64,000 nucleotides of DNA from Methylobacterium sp. 10. GTDB lineage: Bacteria > Pseudomonadota > Alphaproteobacteria > Rhizobiales > Beijerinckiaceae. The stretch lies in the NCBI RefSeq assembly GCF_000519085.1, contig NZ_KI912577.1, forward strand, positions 3,342,035-3,406,034, read 5' to 3'. Under the pieces are notes generated by a model, which was not told the DNA's origin, ran no database searches, and saw only the letters and a program-made list of their open reading frames with translations. A program made the translations under genes and the position numbers. Below are positions 46,614 to 55,714 of the stretch, one piece after another. The first letter of the stretch is position 1. The number at the start of each line of letters is the position of its first letter.

Positions 46614-47567
46614 TCAGAAATCGAGCACGAGGGTCCCGGATCTGGCCCGGGAGACGCAGGTCGCGATGAGGCGCCCCTCCGCCTTCTCGGCCTCGGACAG
46701 GACGTGATCCCGGTGATCGGGGATGCCCTCCACGAGGGGCAGGAGGCAGACGCCGCAGGCGCCCCCCCGGCAGAGGCAGGGAGCCTCGATGCCTTCGCCC
46801 TCCAGCGCTTCGAGCAGGGTCTGCGACGCCCCGACCGCGATCGACCGGCCGGACCGCGCCAGGGTGACCATGAACGGCTCGCCGCCCTTGTCCCCGCCGA
46901 AACTCTCGCGGTGGATCGCGTGCGGCGTCCAGCCGAGGCCGCGCGCCGTCTCCTCGACCGCATCCATCAGGCCCTGCGGCCCGCAGGTATAGACATGGGT
47001 TCCCAGAGGCTGGTCGGCGAGGAGGGCGGCGAGGTCCGGCCGCTCCCCCCGTCCGACGCCATGGACGTGAACGCCCGCCGCATCGGTACCGAGCAGGGCC
47101 CGGAAGGTCTCGACCTCGTCGGGGGCGCAGAACTGATGCAACTCGTAGGCGGCGCCGCGCAACGCCAGGACCGGCCGGTAGGACAGGAACGGCGTCAGCC
47201 CGATGCCGCCGGCGATCAGGATGTGCTTGCGGGCCAGGGATGCGATCGGGAACAGGCTGGCCGGCGCACTCAGCTCGACGGCGTCGCCGGTCTTCAGCCT
47301 ATCGTGCAGGAAGTGGGAGCCGCCGCGTGATTCCGGAACACGGCGGACGATGATCGCGTAGTGATCGCGCTGATCGGGCGGCGTCACCAGGGAATAGGCG
47401 TTCTGCCAGACCCGGTCCGGCCCCCGCAGGGTGACGAGGACATGGGCACCCGGCGGCGACGTGGGAAACGCCCCGCCGTTCTCGGGAACGAAGCGGAACC
47501 GTTTCAGCGTCGGGTTCAGGAGGTCGATCTCGGCGACGCGCGCCGACAGCTTGCCGTCGAGGATCAT
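46614..47567 (-). CDS. dmmB: Ferredoxin-type PDR/VanB family reductase of dimethylamine monooxygenase
   Basis: 317 aa. An FAD domain (NAYSLVTPPD..HYAIIVRRV), an NAD(P) domain (LIAGGIGLTPFLSYRPVL) and a C-terminal plant-type [2Fe-2S] ferredoxin with CLCRGGACGVCLLPL plus a last Cys near the end (IATCVSRA). Architecture as in phthalate dioxygenase reductase. It passes NAD(P)H electrons to the haem demethylase. Its ATG overlaps the end of the upstream gene by four bases. Confidence 0.88.
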   Translation of the reverse strand: MILDGKLSARVAEIDLLNPTLKRFRFVPENGGAFPTSPPGAHVLVTLRGPDRVWQNAYSLVTPPDQRDHYAIIVRRVPESRGGSHFLHDRLKTGDAVELSAPASLFPIASLARKHILIAGGIGLTPFLSYRPVLALRGAAYELHQFCAPDEVETFRALLGTDAAGVHVHGVGRGERPDLAALLADQPLGTHVYTCGPQGLMDAVEETARGLGWTPHAIHRESFGGDKGGEPFMVTLARSGRSIAVGASQTLLEALEGEGIEAPCLCRGGACGVCLLPLVEGIPDHRDHVLSEAEKAEGRLIATCVSRARSGTLVLDF

Positions 47568-48133
47568 GAATAGGCCTGCTCTGCCGGAGGGACTTCGCCG
47601 GCGACCTCGGCATCGATCTTGACCCCCATGAAGGCCGACAGGCGCCGGGAAAAATGATCCCGCACGAACAGGTTGGCGCCGCAGCCGTCACATCGGACGA
47701 TGGTGGTCGTCACGCCGTGATTGAACGTCCGGCAATGGACGCAGGCGACGCGCCGCGCCTGCGTGCCGGACTGGCACTGGAAGATCTCCTGCTTGGTCAT
47801 TCCGGCGCGCTGCGCCGTATTGAAGACATCCCACAGGAAGCCCTCCGTCCCGCTCACATAGAGCCGCAGCCCCATGCGCTCCTGCGCAAGGCGATGGTCG
47901 AGGCGGTCGATGAGGTGTCGCGGCGAACGGAAGCCCCGTTCGTGGACAGTCCCGGAGGGTGGGATCCGGCCCTCCTGGTCGGCGGCCGCGACGAACCAGA
48001 CCTCCACCTCCCTGCCGGGCAGGGCCTCGAAGCCGTAGGAGGGCGAGTCGGACACCAGCAAATGACGGAGCCCGGACGCATCCATTTTCAAGGATTGATA
48101 AACCGGCCGACTCTTGATGGACTGATCTGACAT
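47564..48133 (-). CDS. dmmA: DmmA-family dimethylamine monooxygenase subunit
   Basis: 189 aa. The C-terminal half has a rubredoxin-like metal site: CVHC, then CDGCGANLFVRDHFSRRL, typical of the DmmA family. The N-half has 'EVWFVAAADQEG' and 'GLRLYVSGTEGFLWDVFNTAQRAGMTKQEIFQCQSG', a reductase-like NAD fold remnant. It is first gene of the leftward dmm operon. Likely electron-transfer or assembly subunit. Confidence 0.8.
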   Translation of the reverse strand: MSDQSIKSRPVYQSLKMDASGLRHLLVSDSPSYGFEALPGREVEVWFVAAADQEGRIPPSGTVHERGFRSPRHLIDRLDHRLAQERMGLRLYVSGTEGFLWDVFNTAQRAGMTKQEIFQCQSGTQARRVACVHCRTFNHGVTTTIVRCDGCGANLFVRDHFSRRLSAFMGVKIDAEVAGEVPPAEQAYS

Positions 48134-49172
48134 CGACCTCGTCTCGACAATGGGCGGTACGGCGACCGGCCCGAGAACCGGTTGAAAGGCCGGTTGAAGG
48201 ACCGGATCGACGACCGATAATGGCCCGATCCATGCGGGCGGCGGCCTGAGCGGACCGCGCCGACCCTCAGGGGCGACCTCGGTGGAGCCTCGAAAGCCCG
48301 ACCCGTCTTGCTTGCGCAGCGAATTGCTTCTCTAAGAGAATTTCATTTTCTCCAAGAGAACAACAATGTCAATCACCGTTTTTGACTGGAGCCCGAGCCA
48401 ATAGGTCGAATGCCGGTTCGATGAGCGGCGGGCGATCCTTTCATCACCCGCCCCCCCTCATGGGCCGCACATCCCGTTCAGGACATGCAGGGGCGCGGGG
48501 GACGCGAGCAGGCGGGAGGCCGCGGTGACCCGCTCGAATCGGGAAGGCTCGGCCCGATCTCTCGTCATGCCCGCAATCGACAAGCACCCATGCCTATTTA
48601 CTGGTCATAACTGGTCGAAAATCAAATCTCCTGGAAAATTTCGATGCAATTCCGCTGTTCGCTCAGTGGAGAGCCACGATAGCGCTTGACAGCGGCTCAA
48701 CCGAAGAGAAATGAATGTTCCTATAGAGAATTTGAGGAGTTCGACCGGCAGCCTTCTGCTCACGTGGTGCGCCGGACCCGCATGACCGGTGCCCCCCGGC
48801 ATGACCCGACGCCATGGTTATATGAAAACACTTCGCGTGACGATCTCCGTAAAGATGGGAGATTTCCATGCTGTCGACGACATCTCGACAATCAAGCCCC
48901 TAGCTTAGGGCTTCTCATGAACCTCCCGGTCGGCACCGTTTCTCGCTCGTGACACGACGGGACGGTGGGAGTTTCGTGAGAGACACTTGAAACGTCCTTC
49001 GGAAATTCTTGTGCGGCGCCCCTGCACCTGCGGGAATGGCGCCCTGACAAAGACGACGCTCCGAGTGCTTCTCGACCCTGCCGATCCCGCGCGGACATCG
49101 ATCGCCCCGGGATCACAGCCTCGACGAGGGCACGAGCCCGAACCCTCGACACGACGAATGGAGAGCTGAATC
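48134..49172. other. 1-kb divergent control region between dmm and the permease
   Basis: No gene. Contains the TTCTC...GAGAA palindromes described next, a third weaker copy at 48718-48730, and must hold promoters for both directions. The AT-rich stretch is 48300-48380 and 48590-48740. Confidence 0.55.
48328..48360. promoter_or_regulatory. Paired palindromic operators TTCTCTAAGAGAA
   Basis: TTCTCTAAGAGAA (48328-48340) is a perfect palindrome. TTCTCCAAGAGAA (48348-48360) differs by one base. Centres are 20 bp apart, two helical turns, so two dimers would bind the same face. A degenerate third copy TTCCTATAGAGAA is at 48718-48730. The likely binder is not in the neighbourhood by family knowledge; the LuxR protein at 52576 is one candidate. 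Confidence 0.6.
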
Positions 49173-50924
49173 ATGAGCACCGGACTGGCATCCTCGGCAA
49201 AGCCCGTGGCGGGCTTGATGTCCCCCGCCACCGGGACGGCCGAAGACGGCAAGCTGCATCGCAGCATCAACTGGACGGGCGCGTTCTGGGTCGCGAGCGG
49301 TGTTCCCGCCCTCGTCCTGTTCTCGGTCGGCGGCATTGCCGGCAATACGGGCAAGCTCGCCTTCCTGATCTGGACGCTCTCCATGATCATGGGCTTCATC
49401 CAGTCCTTCACCTATGCGGAGATCGCCGGCCTGTTTCCGAACAAGTCGGGAGGCGCGTCGGTCTACGGGGCCGCGGCCTGGGTCCGCTACACCAAGCTGG
49501 TGGCGCCCCTCTCGGTCTGGTGCAACTGGTTCGCCTGGTCGCCGGTCCTGTCCCTCGGCTGTTCCATCGCGGCCTCCTACATCATCAACGCCGTGGCGCC
49601 GCAGCCGACGGCCACGTCGCCGGCCGTGGTGCAATGGCTCGCCACCAACGGCGCCAGCCTGCAGATGGCCGATGCCGACAAGGTGACGGCGGCCATCGCC
49701 GCCGTGGCGCCCGGCATCCGCACCTGGACCCTGTTCACGACCACCCTCGGCCCGGTCTCGCTCTCCCTCAACCTGGCCTTCTTCATCGGCGCCGCCCTGA
49801 TGCTCGGGGTCTTCGCCGTGCAGCACCGCGGTATTCTCGGAACGGCGAACGTCCAGAAGTATATCGGCCTCCTCGTCATCATCCCGATGTTCATCGTCGG
49901 CGTGGTCCCGCTGCTGATCCACGGCGTGAACTGGGAGAACTTCTCCCCCCTGGTCCCCCTGGCGGCACCGGCCGCTCCCGCGCCGGGCGCCTGGAACATC
50001 ACGGGCTGGACACTGGTCCTCGGCAGCATGTTCATCGCGGCCTGGTCGACCTACGGGTTCGAGACGGCGATCTGCTACACCAGCGAGTTCCGTGACCCCG
50101 CCAAGGATACGTTCAAGGCGATCTTCTACTCGGGCGTGCTCTGCCTCGTCCTGTTCACCCTCGTGCCCTTCACCTTCCAGAGCATGCTCGGCGTCGAGGG
50201 GATGCTGGAGGCCTCCATCGTGGACGGGTCCGGCGTCGCGGCGGCATTGGCTCACATGGTCGGCGGCGGTCCCATCGTCGAGAACTTCCTCGTCATGCTG
50301 ATGATCCTGGCCCTCGTGCTCTGCATCATGACGGCCATGGCGGGATCCTCGCGTACCCTCTACCAGGGCTCGGCCGACGGCTGGCTGCCGCGCTACCTCA
50401 GCCACGTCAACGAGCACGGCGCGCCGACGCGGGCGATGTGGACCGATCTCGTCTTCAACCTCGCGATCCTGGCGATCGCCTGTGCCGATGCGACGAGCTT
50501 CTTCTTCATCCTGGCCGTGTCGAATTGCGGCTACATCATCTTCAACTTCCTCAACCTCAACTCGGCCTGGATCCACCGCATCGACTCGGCGCATATCCCG
50601 CGCCCCTACCGCGCACCGACCTTCATCCTGGTGCTCGGCGGCGTCTTCGCCTTCGTGAACGTGATCTTCATGGGGGCGGGCGCGAAGGTCTGGAACCCGA
50701 TCGCCCTCTGGGCCGGCCTCGTCACGGCGGCCCTGATCATCCCGGTCTTCTGCTACCGCCACTATGTCCAGGACGGCGGCAAGTTCCCGGCCGAGATGTA
50801 CGAGGATCTGCATGTCGGCCCCGAGGGGATGGTGAGCCGCCGGCGGGCGGGAATCCTGCCCTACCTGACGCTGGCCGCCGGCGTCGTGGTGCTCCTCCTC
50901 TCGAACTGGTTCTTCCAGCTCTGA
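49173..50924 (+). CDS. APC-superfamily amino acid/amine permease
   Basis: 583 aa, about 12 to 14 membrane helices. It has the APC helix-1 motif (WVASGVPALVLFSVGGIAGNTGK), 'SFTYAEIAGLFPNKSGGASVYGAAAW' and 'TYGFETAICYTSEFRDPAKDTFKAIFYSG'. GAGAG is upstream of the ATG. Placed between the dmm and tmm/tdm genes, it likely imports a methylated amine or a related nitrogen compound. Confidence 0.85.
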   Translation: MSTGLASSAKPVAGLMSPATGTAEDGKLHRSINWTGAFWVASGVPALVLFSVGGIAGNTGKLAFLIWTLSMIMGFIQSFTYAEIAGLFPNKSGGASVYGAAAWVRYTKLVAPLSVWCNWFAWSPVLSLGCSIAASYIINAVAPQPTATSPAVVQWLATNGASLQMADADKVTAAIAAVAPGIRTWTLFTTTLGPVSLSLNLAFFIGAALMLGVFAVQHRGILGTANVQKYIGLLVIIPMFIVGVVPLLIHGVNWENFSPLVPLAAPAAPAPGAWNITGWTLVLGSMFIAAWSTYGFETAICYTSEFRDPAKDTFKAIFYSGVLCLVLFTLVPFTFQSMLGVEGMLEASIVDGSGVAAALAHMVGGGPIVENFLVMLMILALVLCIMTAMAGSSRTLYQGSADGWLPRYLSHVNEHGAPTRAMWTDLVFNLAILAIACADATSFFFILAVSNCGYIIFNFLNLNSAWIHRIDSAHIPRPYRAPTFILVLGGVFAFVNVIFMGAGAKVWNPIALWAGLVTAALIIPVFCYRHYVQDGGKFPAEMYEDLHVGPEGMVSRRRAGILPYLTLAAGVVVLLLSNWFFQL

Positions 50925-51023
50925 TCGAACCGGGCTGCCGGGCGGTTCGCCCCCGGCCGCCCGCCCGCGGGACGAGACGGGGTCCCGCCCAATCAAAAAA
51001 CGGAACGCTAAGGGATAGCCGCC

Positions 51024-52157
51024 ATGAGCTACACAGACCTCCCCCGCCAGTCGGCCCTCAACGAGCGCCACCTGGCCCTGGGCTCGACACTCGATGCCGA
51101 GTGGAACGGGATGCCCATCCCGCAATCCTACAGTACGGACCGCTACGAGGAGACGACCATCGTCCGCTCGCGGGCGGGCCTGTTCGACGTCTCCGGCCTT
51201 CGCATCGTCAACGTCTCCGGCCCGGACGCGGAAGCGATGCTGAACGCGATGCTCACCAGCGACGTCGGCAAGATCGGGCAGGGCCGATCGGCCATCAGCA
51301 ACATCGTCGACGCGAACGGCTCCCTGATCGACGACGTGCTGGTCTACCGCGACGGGCCGCAGGCCTTCCGCGTCTCGCATGGCGGCGGCAGCCTCGAAGA
51401 CGTCCTTCCCGAATTCACCGAAGGCCGCGCCGTGGAGGCGGCCCGCGACGACGACGTCCACATCCTGTCGCTGCAGGGACCGCTGGCCCTCGCCATCCTC
51501 GCGCCGCACACGCCGTTCGACCTGCCGACGCTGAAGTATTTCGAGCATGTCCGCACGATGCTGTTCGGCCGCGACGTGTCCCTGGCGCGGGGCGGCTACT
51601 CGGCCGAGCGCGGCTACGAGGTGTTCTGCGCCGCCAAGGACGCCGTCGCCATCTGGGACGCGATCATGCAGGCCGGCGAGCCCTTCGGCATCGTGGCGGC
51701 CTCCTGGGACTGCCTCGACATCGTGCGCGTGGAAGGCGGCCTGCTGTTCTTCCCGTTCGACATGCCGAAATCCGACACCACGCCGTGGGAAATGGGCCTC
51801 GCCTGGACCGTCGACCTCGACAAGCCGGATTTCCGCGGCAAGGCCGCCCTGCTGGCGAGGAGGGGCACCGAGCGTTTCAGCCAGGTCGGCCTCGAGATCC
51901 TGCACCATGAGGCGGTGACGCCGGGCGCCATGATCGTCAAGGACGGCCGCGAAATCGGGACCGTCAACAGCACCACCTACAGCCGGCACCTGATGAAGTC
52001 CCTCGGCCTCGCCCACCTGCCGCCGGAGCTCTCGGCCCTCGGCACGGAGGTGGAGGTCCAAACCGAGACCGGCCCGCTGGTGGCCCATGTGGTGCGGACG
52101 CCGTTCTACGATCCGATGCGCCTGCGCACCCATCCGGCAGACGAACGGACCGCTTGA
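51024..52157 (+). CDS. GcvT-like aminomethyltransferase family protein
   Basis: 377 aa. Folate-binding GcvT fold: 'RAGLFDVSGLRIVNVSGPDAEAMLNAMLTSDV', 'YSAERGYEVFC', 'WDCLDIVRVEGGLLFFPFDM' and 'TPWEMGLAWTVDLDKPDFRGKAAL'. In amine-demethylating clusters such proteins are thought to trap formaldehyde on tetrahydrofolate. It may be the dmmD-type partner of DmmABC, but I give no symbol. AAGGGA before the ATG; 99 bp behind the permease. Confidence 0.82.
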   Translation: MSYTDLPRQSALNERHLALGSTLDAEWNGMPIPQSYSTDRYEETTIVRSRAGLFDVSGLRIVNVSGPDAEAMLNAMLTSDVGKIGQGRSAISNIVDANGSLIDDVLVYRDGPQAFRVSHGGGSLEDVLPEFTEGRAVEAARDDDVHILSLQGPLALAILAPHTPFDLPTLKYFEHVRTMLFGRDVSLARGGYSAERGYEVFCAAKDAVAIWDAIMQAGEPFGIVAASWDCLDIVRVEGGLLFFPFDMPKSDTTPWEMGLAWTVDLDKPDFRGKAALLARRGTERFSQVGLEILHHEAVTPGAMIVKDGREIGTVNSTTYSRHLMKSLGLAHLPPELSALGTEVEVQTETGPLVAHVVRTPFYDPMRLRTHPADERTA

Positions 52158-52225
52158 GCGGAGCGGCGACTCCCCGCTACCGTGCGGTTGAGTGGGCAGG
52201 CGGCGTCCCTCTCCCCAATGTGACG

Positions 52226-52360
52226 ACGTTGTTCACACATCTCGCGGGATGCGGGGGTCCCCTCTCCTGGAAGGAGAGGGACAGGGTGAGGTGTGCGAGC
52301 TTTCCGGAGATGGACCACACCTCACCCCAGCCCTCTCCTTCCAGGAGAGGGAGCCTGTCG
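52226..52360. repeat. REP-like composite palindrome
   Basis: A 36-bp unit starting CCCTCTCCTGGAAGGAGAGGG (52260-52280) recurs inverted at 52331-52351, and inner GGTGAGGTGTG/CACACCTCACC arms make the whole a large stem with about two mismatches. Preceded by CACATCTCGCGGGATGCG, repeated (inverted) at 53865-53882. Extragenic palindromic element behind the GcvT gene. Confidence 0.7.
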
Positions 52361-52498
52361 CGGCTCATGTCGATGTCTTCGACTGGATAAAATAGCCGTC
52401 GAGGAGATGTGTGAGTCCGACAGCCCCCTTGTGGGGAGAGGTTAGGAGCGGGGGTGATTCCACCAGCCTCCGCAGCAGCAGGAGGGTCGCCCAACCAC

Positions 52499-52543
52499 CA
52501 CACCTCCAACTCCTCCCCGCAAGGGGGAGGAGTTGGAGGTGTG
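52499..52543. terminator. 20-bp GC-rich hairpin between convergent genes
   Basis: CACCTCCAACTCCTCCCC (52501-52518) pairs perfectly with 52524-52541, extended by two further pairs, loop GCAAG. It lies just after the LuxR gene's end. It lacks a T run, so terminator function is likely but unproven. Confidence 0.45.
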
Positions 52544-52575
52544 CATCCCGCGAACGAGATGAATGCCGTAAGCCC

Positions 52576-53634
52576 TCAGGCCGAGGGAAAGAACGGGCTG
52601 AATCTCTTGATGAGATCGCGCTCGGACGTGACCTCCGCCTTCCGGTAGATGCGGATCTTGCAGTTCTTGATGGTCCCCTTGCCGATCCCCAGGCTCTGCG
52701 CGATCTGGCCCGTGGCCTGGCCCTTCATCGTGAGGGTCAGGATGTCCCGCTCCCGCGGGGTCAACGCCACCAGCACCTCCGCCGCCGCCCGATAGCCCAC
52801 CGACTCGTCCGGCATCGCGGGTTTCGGACCGAGCATGAAGATCCGGCCGCCCGGCGCCAGGGCGAAGTCGCGGTCGAAGACCTCCGATGTGATCACGTGA
52901 TCCCGCGCATGGACCGTCCGGATGGCGTCCGACGGCGCCAGGGTCTCGAGCATCGGCAGGATCGAGGCATCCGACTGGACCGCCCGCGTCCAGGATTCAT
53001 TGGCGAACACCTCCACGTCGTGGCGGTCGCGGATCAGGGTCGGGCGGTTGACCAACCCGTCCGCCTGCGTCCCGTCGGTGTAGCGCAGGTTGCTGAAGAG
53101 ATGGCCGAGATGGCTCCTGTGGCACCCCTCCAGGGCGGGAAAGACGAGCTTCGCCCGCCGGATATCCTCTTGTGAGAAGACGCCGCGCTCCCGTTCGAGG
53201 AACAACCCGAAGCAGCAATGCCCCACCGTCGAGAAGAACATGCCGAGCTCATCGGAAATGTTCGCGGCCGGCCTGAAGATCTTGCTGTAGAGGATCGATT
53301 CCGGGCTGGTGTTCCCGATCTCCGACAGGGTCAGGATGCCCGGCTTGCCGCCGTTCTTCCAGTAGAGGGAGAAGGGATCGATGCGCAGACACTTCTTGTT
53401 GTAGAACTCCACGATCTCGCTCGGAACCCCGGTCGTGTAGAGCACGTCGGGCGGGGCCACGCGCGAGTACCGGATGATCCATCCCGAGTCGCTTTTCACG
53501 CAGAGAGCGAACAGGGACAGCAGGTTCCGGTGAAAGCGCTCGGTTCCGATGGAGGCGGCGACGTCGCCGAAGCGATCGTACCATTCGGCGGTGGCCAGCG
53601 GATCGGGTCCGCTCCGGATCGGTTCGTCGTTCAT
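52576..53634 (-). CDS. LuxR-family (helix-turn-helix) transcriptional regulator
   Basis: 352 aa. The C-terminal HTH is clear: LTPRERDILTLTMKGQATGQIAQSLGIGKGTIKNCKIRIYRKAEV. The N-terminal 270 residues show no typical autoinducer or receiver domain, but 'ERGVFSQEDIRRAKLVFPAL' and 'FANESWTRAVQSD...' occur in PAS/GAF-like LuxR proteins of this kind. It lies between permease/GcvT and tmm/tdm and is transcribed divergently from tmm, so it may control the amine genes. Confidence 0.85.
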   Translation of the reverse strand: MNDEPIRSGPDPLATAEWYDRFGDVAASIGTERFHRNLLSLFALCVKSDSGWIIRYSRVAPPDVLYTTGVPSEIVEFYNKKCLRIDPFSLYWKNGGKPGILTLSEIGNTSPESILYSKIFRPAANISDELGMFFSTVGHCCFGLFLERERGVFSQEDIRRAKLVFPALEGCHRSHLGHLFSNLRYTDGTQADGLVNRPTLIRDRHDVEVFANESWTRAVQSDASILPMLETLAPSDAIRTVHARDHVITSEVFDRDFALAPGGRIFMLGPKPAMPDESVGYRAAAEVLVALTPRERDILTLTMKGQATGQIAQSLGIGKGTIKNCKIRIYRKAEVTSERDLIKRFSPFFPSA

Positions 53635-53837
53635 CCTGAAACGGTGCCATTCCCCATGAAGCGGGCGCGTCGTCGAGGCGCCCGGCCTCGGGCACGTTAA
53701 GCCGACCCGCGCCCCGCCCCAAGCTCACTCACGTTAGACGAGGACGATCCCTCGCTCCGCAAGCGACTGGGTCCACATATCTGCTCAACGGCTGTTCGCT
53801 CTATCCAGCGGGTTCGACATGAGGCGCACCGGAACTC

Positions 53838-53890
53838 CCTCTCCTGAAAGGAGAGGGGACCCGCGCATCCCGCGAGATGTGTGAATACTT
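53838..53890. repeat. REP-like element, further copy
   Basis: CCCTCTCCTGAAAGGAGAGGG followed by CCGCGCATCCCGCGAGATGTGTGAA, the inverse of the element at 52226-52280. It lies in the 590-bp gap between the luxR and tmm starts, where I see no gene. Confidence 0.65.
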
Positions 53891-54226
53891 AGCCCCGCCG
53901 GGAAAGGGATAGGCCCGCGCCGGACGTCCGAGAAGTGCCGCCCGGTTCGACTGGGATGCCTGGCATGGTTCTCGCTTAACAGTAACCCCCTTCTGGTTTG
54001 CAATGCACACCTGAACGACGACAGTAGTGCCAACAGTCACTATTGCACCGCCCTTTCTCCCACGCGTATGAATTTTCTCGACAGGAATGTTTCGACGAGG
54101 TTTCGCCCTCGCCGGCTCTATCCTGGGGGGAGAATGGTCTTTGGCGGAGGTCCGGCACCGATCGGGAACCCGCCATCGGGAGGCCCGGCCCGCCCGGCTC
54201 ACGAGACATGGAACGGGGATCTGATC

Positions 54227-55582
54227 ATGAAGAAACGGGTTGCGATCATCGGCGCGGGTCCGAGCGGCCTCGCCCAGCTGCGCGCCTTCGAGGCGGCGCG
54301 GCGCGCGGGGGAGGAGATTCCCGAGCTCGTCTGTTTTGAGAAGCAGTCCGATTGGGGCGGCCAATGGAACTACTCGTGGCGGACCGGCCTCGACGAGAAC
54401 GGGGAGCCGGTCCACAGCAGCATGTATCGCTACCTCTGGTCGAACGGCCCGAAGGAGTGCCTCGAATTCGCGGATTACTCGTTCGAGGAGCATTTCGGCC
54501 GGCCGATCCCGTCCTATCCGCCCCGCGCCGTGCTGCACGACTACATCGCCGGGCGGGTCGCGCGCAGCGACGTGCGCAAGTACATCCGCTTCTGCACCCC
54601 CGTCCGCTGGGTGAGCTATTCGGAGGAGACCGGCCGGTTCACCGTGACGGCGAAAGACCTGATCAAGGACGAGCATCAGGTCGAGGACTTCGACTACGTC
54701 GTGGTGGCGAACGGTCACTTCTCGGTCCCCAACGTCCCGAGCTTCGAGGGGCTGGAATTCTTCCCCGGCCGCGTGATGCATGCGCACGATTTCCGCGTCG
54801 CCGACGAATTTTCCGGCAAGCGCCTGCTGATGATCGGCGCGAGCTATTCGGCGGAGGATATCGGCACGCAATGCATCAAGTACGGCGCCACATCGATCAC
54901 CTTCAGCTACCGCACCAAGCCGATGGGCTTCGACTGGCCGGCGGGTTTCGAGGAGAGGCCGCTTCTGGAAAAGCTCGTCGGCAACACGGCCTATTTCAAG
55001 GACGGCACCGACACCGAGGTCGACGCGATCATCTTCTGCACGGGCTACAAGCACACCTATCCGTTCCTGCCGGACGAGCTGCGGCTGAAATCCCATAACT
55101 GCCTCTACCCGGCGGGAATCTACAAGGGCATCTTCTGGCAGTCCAACCCGAAGCTGATCTATCTCGGGATGCAGGACCAGTATTATACCTTTAACATGTT
55201 CGACGCCCAGGCCTGGTATGCCCGCGACTACATGATGGGCAAGCTCGCGCTGCCGGGTCCGGACGAGCAGGCGGCCGACATCGCCAAGTGGCTGGCCCAT
55301 CAGGACACGCTCACCAACCCGTTCGAGGCGATCGACTTCCAGACGGAGTATGTCCGCGAACTTTTGGCAGCGACGGACTATCCGCCCCTCGACGTCGACA
55401 AGGTCGCCGACCTGTTCAAGGAATGGGAGCACCACAAGATGGAGGGCATCCTCACCTACCGCGACCGGTCCTACCGCTCCACCATCACCGGAACGGTCTC
55501 GCCCCCGCACCACACCACCTGGATGAAGGCCATGGACGATTCGCTCCAGGCCTTCATGGGCCTGCCCCAGGCCGCGGAGTGA
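54227..55582 (+). CDS. tmm: Trimethylamine monooxygenase
   Basis: 451 aa from the ATG at 54227; the frame extends upstream but the flavoprotein starts here. Oxidises TMA to TMAO with NADPH and O2. FAD motif GAGPSG at residues 9-14, Baeyer-Villiger/FMO signature [16 protein letters not shown] motif GASYSAED and ATG-like '[10 protein letters not shown]'. Stretches '[17 protein letters not shown]' and '[17 protein letters not shown]' are characteristic of bacterial Tmm. Followed by tdm 132 bp downstream. Confidence 0.93.
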   Translation: MKKRVAIIGAGPSGLAQLRAFEAARRAGEEIPELVCFEKQSDWGGQWNYSWRTGLDENGEPVHSSMYRYLWSNGPKECLEFADYSFEEHFGRPIPSYPPRAVLHDYIAGRVARSDVRKYIRFCTPVRWVSYSEETGRFTVTAKDLIKDEHQVEDFDYVVVANGHFSVPNVPSFEGLEFFPGRVMHAHDFRVADEFSGKRLLMIGASYSAEDIGTQCIKYGATSITFSYRTKPMGFDWPAGFEERPLLEKLVGNTAYFKDGTDTEVDAIIFCTGYKHTYPFLPDELRLKSHNCLYPAGIYKGIFWQSNPKLIYLGMQDQYYTFNMFDAQAWYARDYMMGKLALPGPDEQAADIAKWLAHQDTLTNPFEAIDFQTEYVRELLAATDYPPLDVDKVADLFKEWEHHKMEGILTYRDRSYRSTITGTVSPPHHTTWMKAMDDSLQAFMGLPQAAE

Positions 55583-55714
55583 GCGCGTCGACCTCTTGGA
55601 CTCATGCCGTTCCCCGGCTGCCATCACCGGGGAGCGGCATCCGATGGCGATGACGGCCCCGTGCGGGGCGCGTCGGCCCGCATCCGTTGCGACCCGTTCA
55701 CACTGGATAGCCGA

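Noticed and set aside
49113-52133. 1006-codon minus frame across the permease and GcvT genes
   Set aside because: Mirror-strand artefact of high GC; the opposite strand has two well-supported genes.
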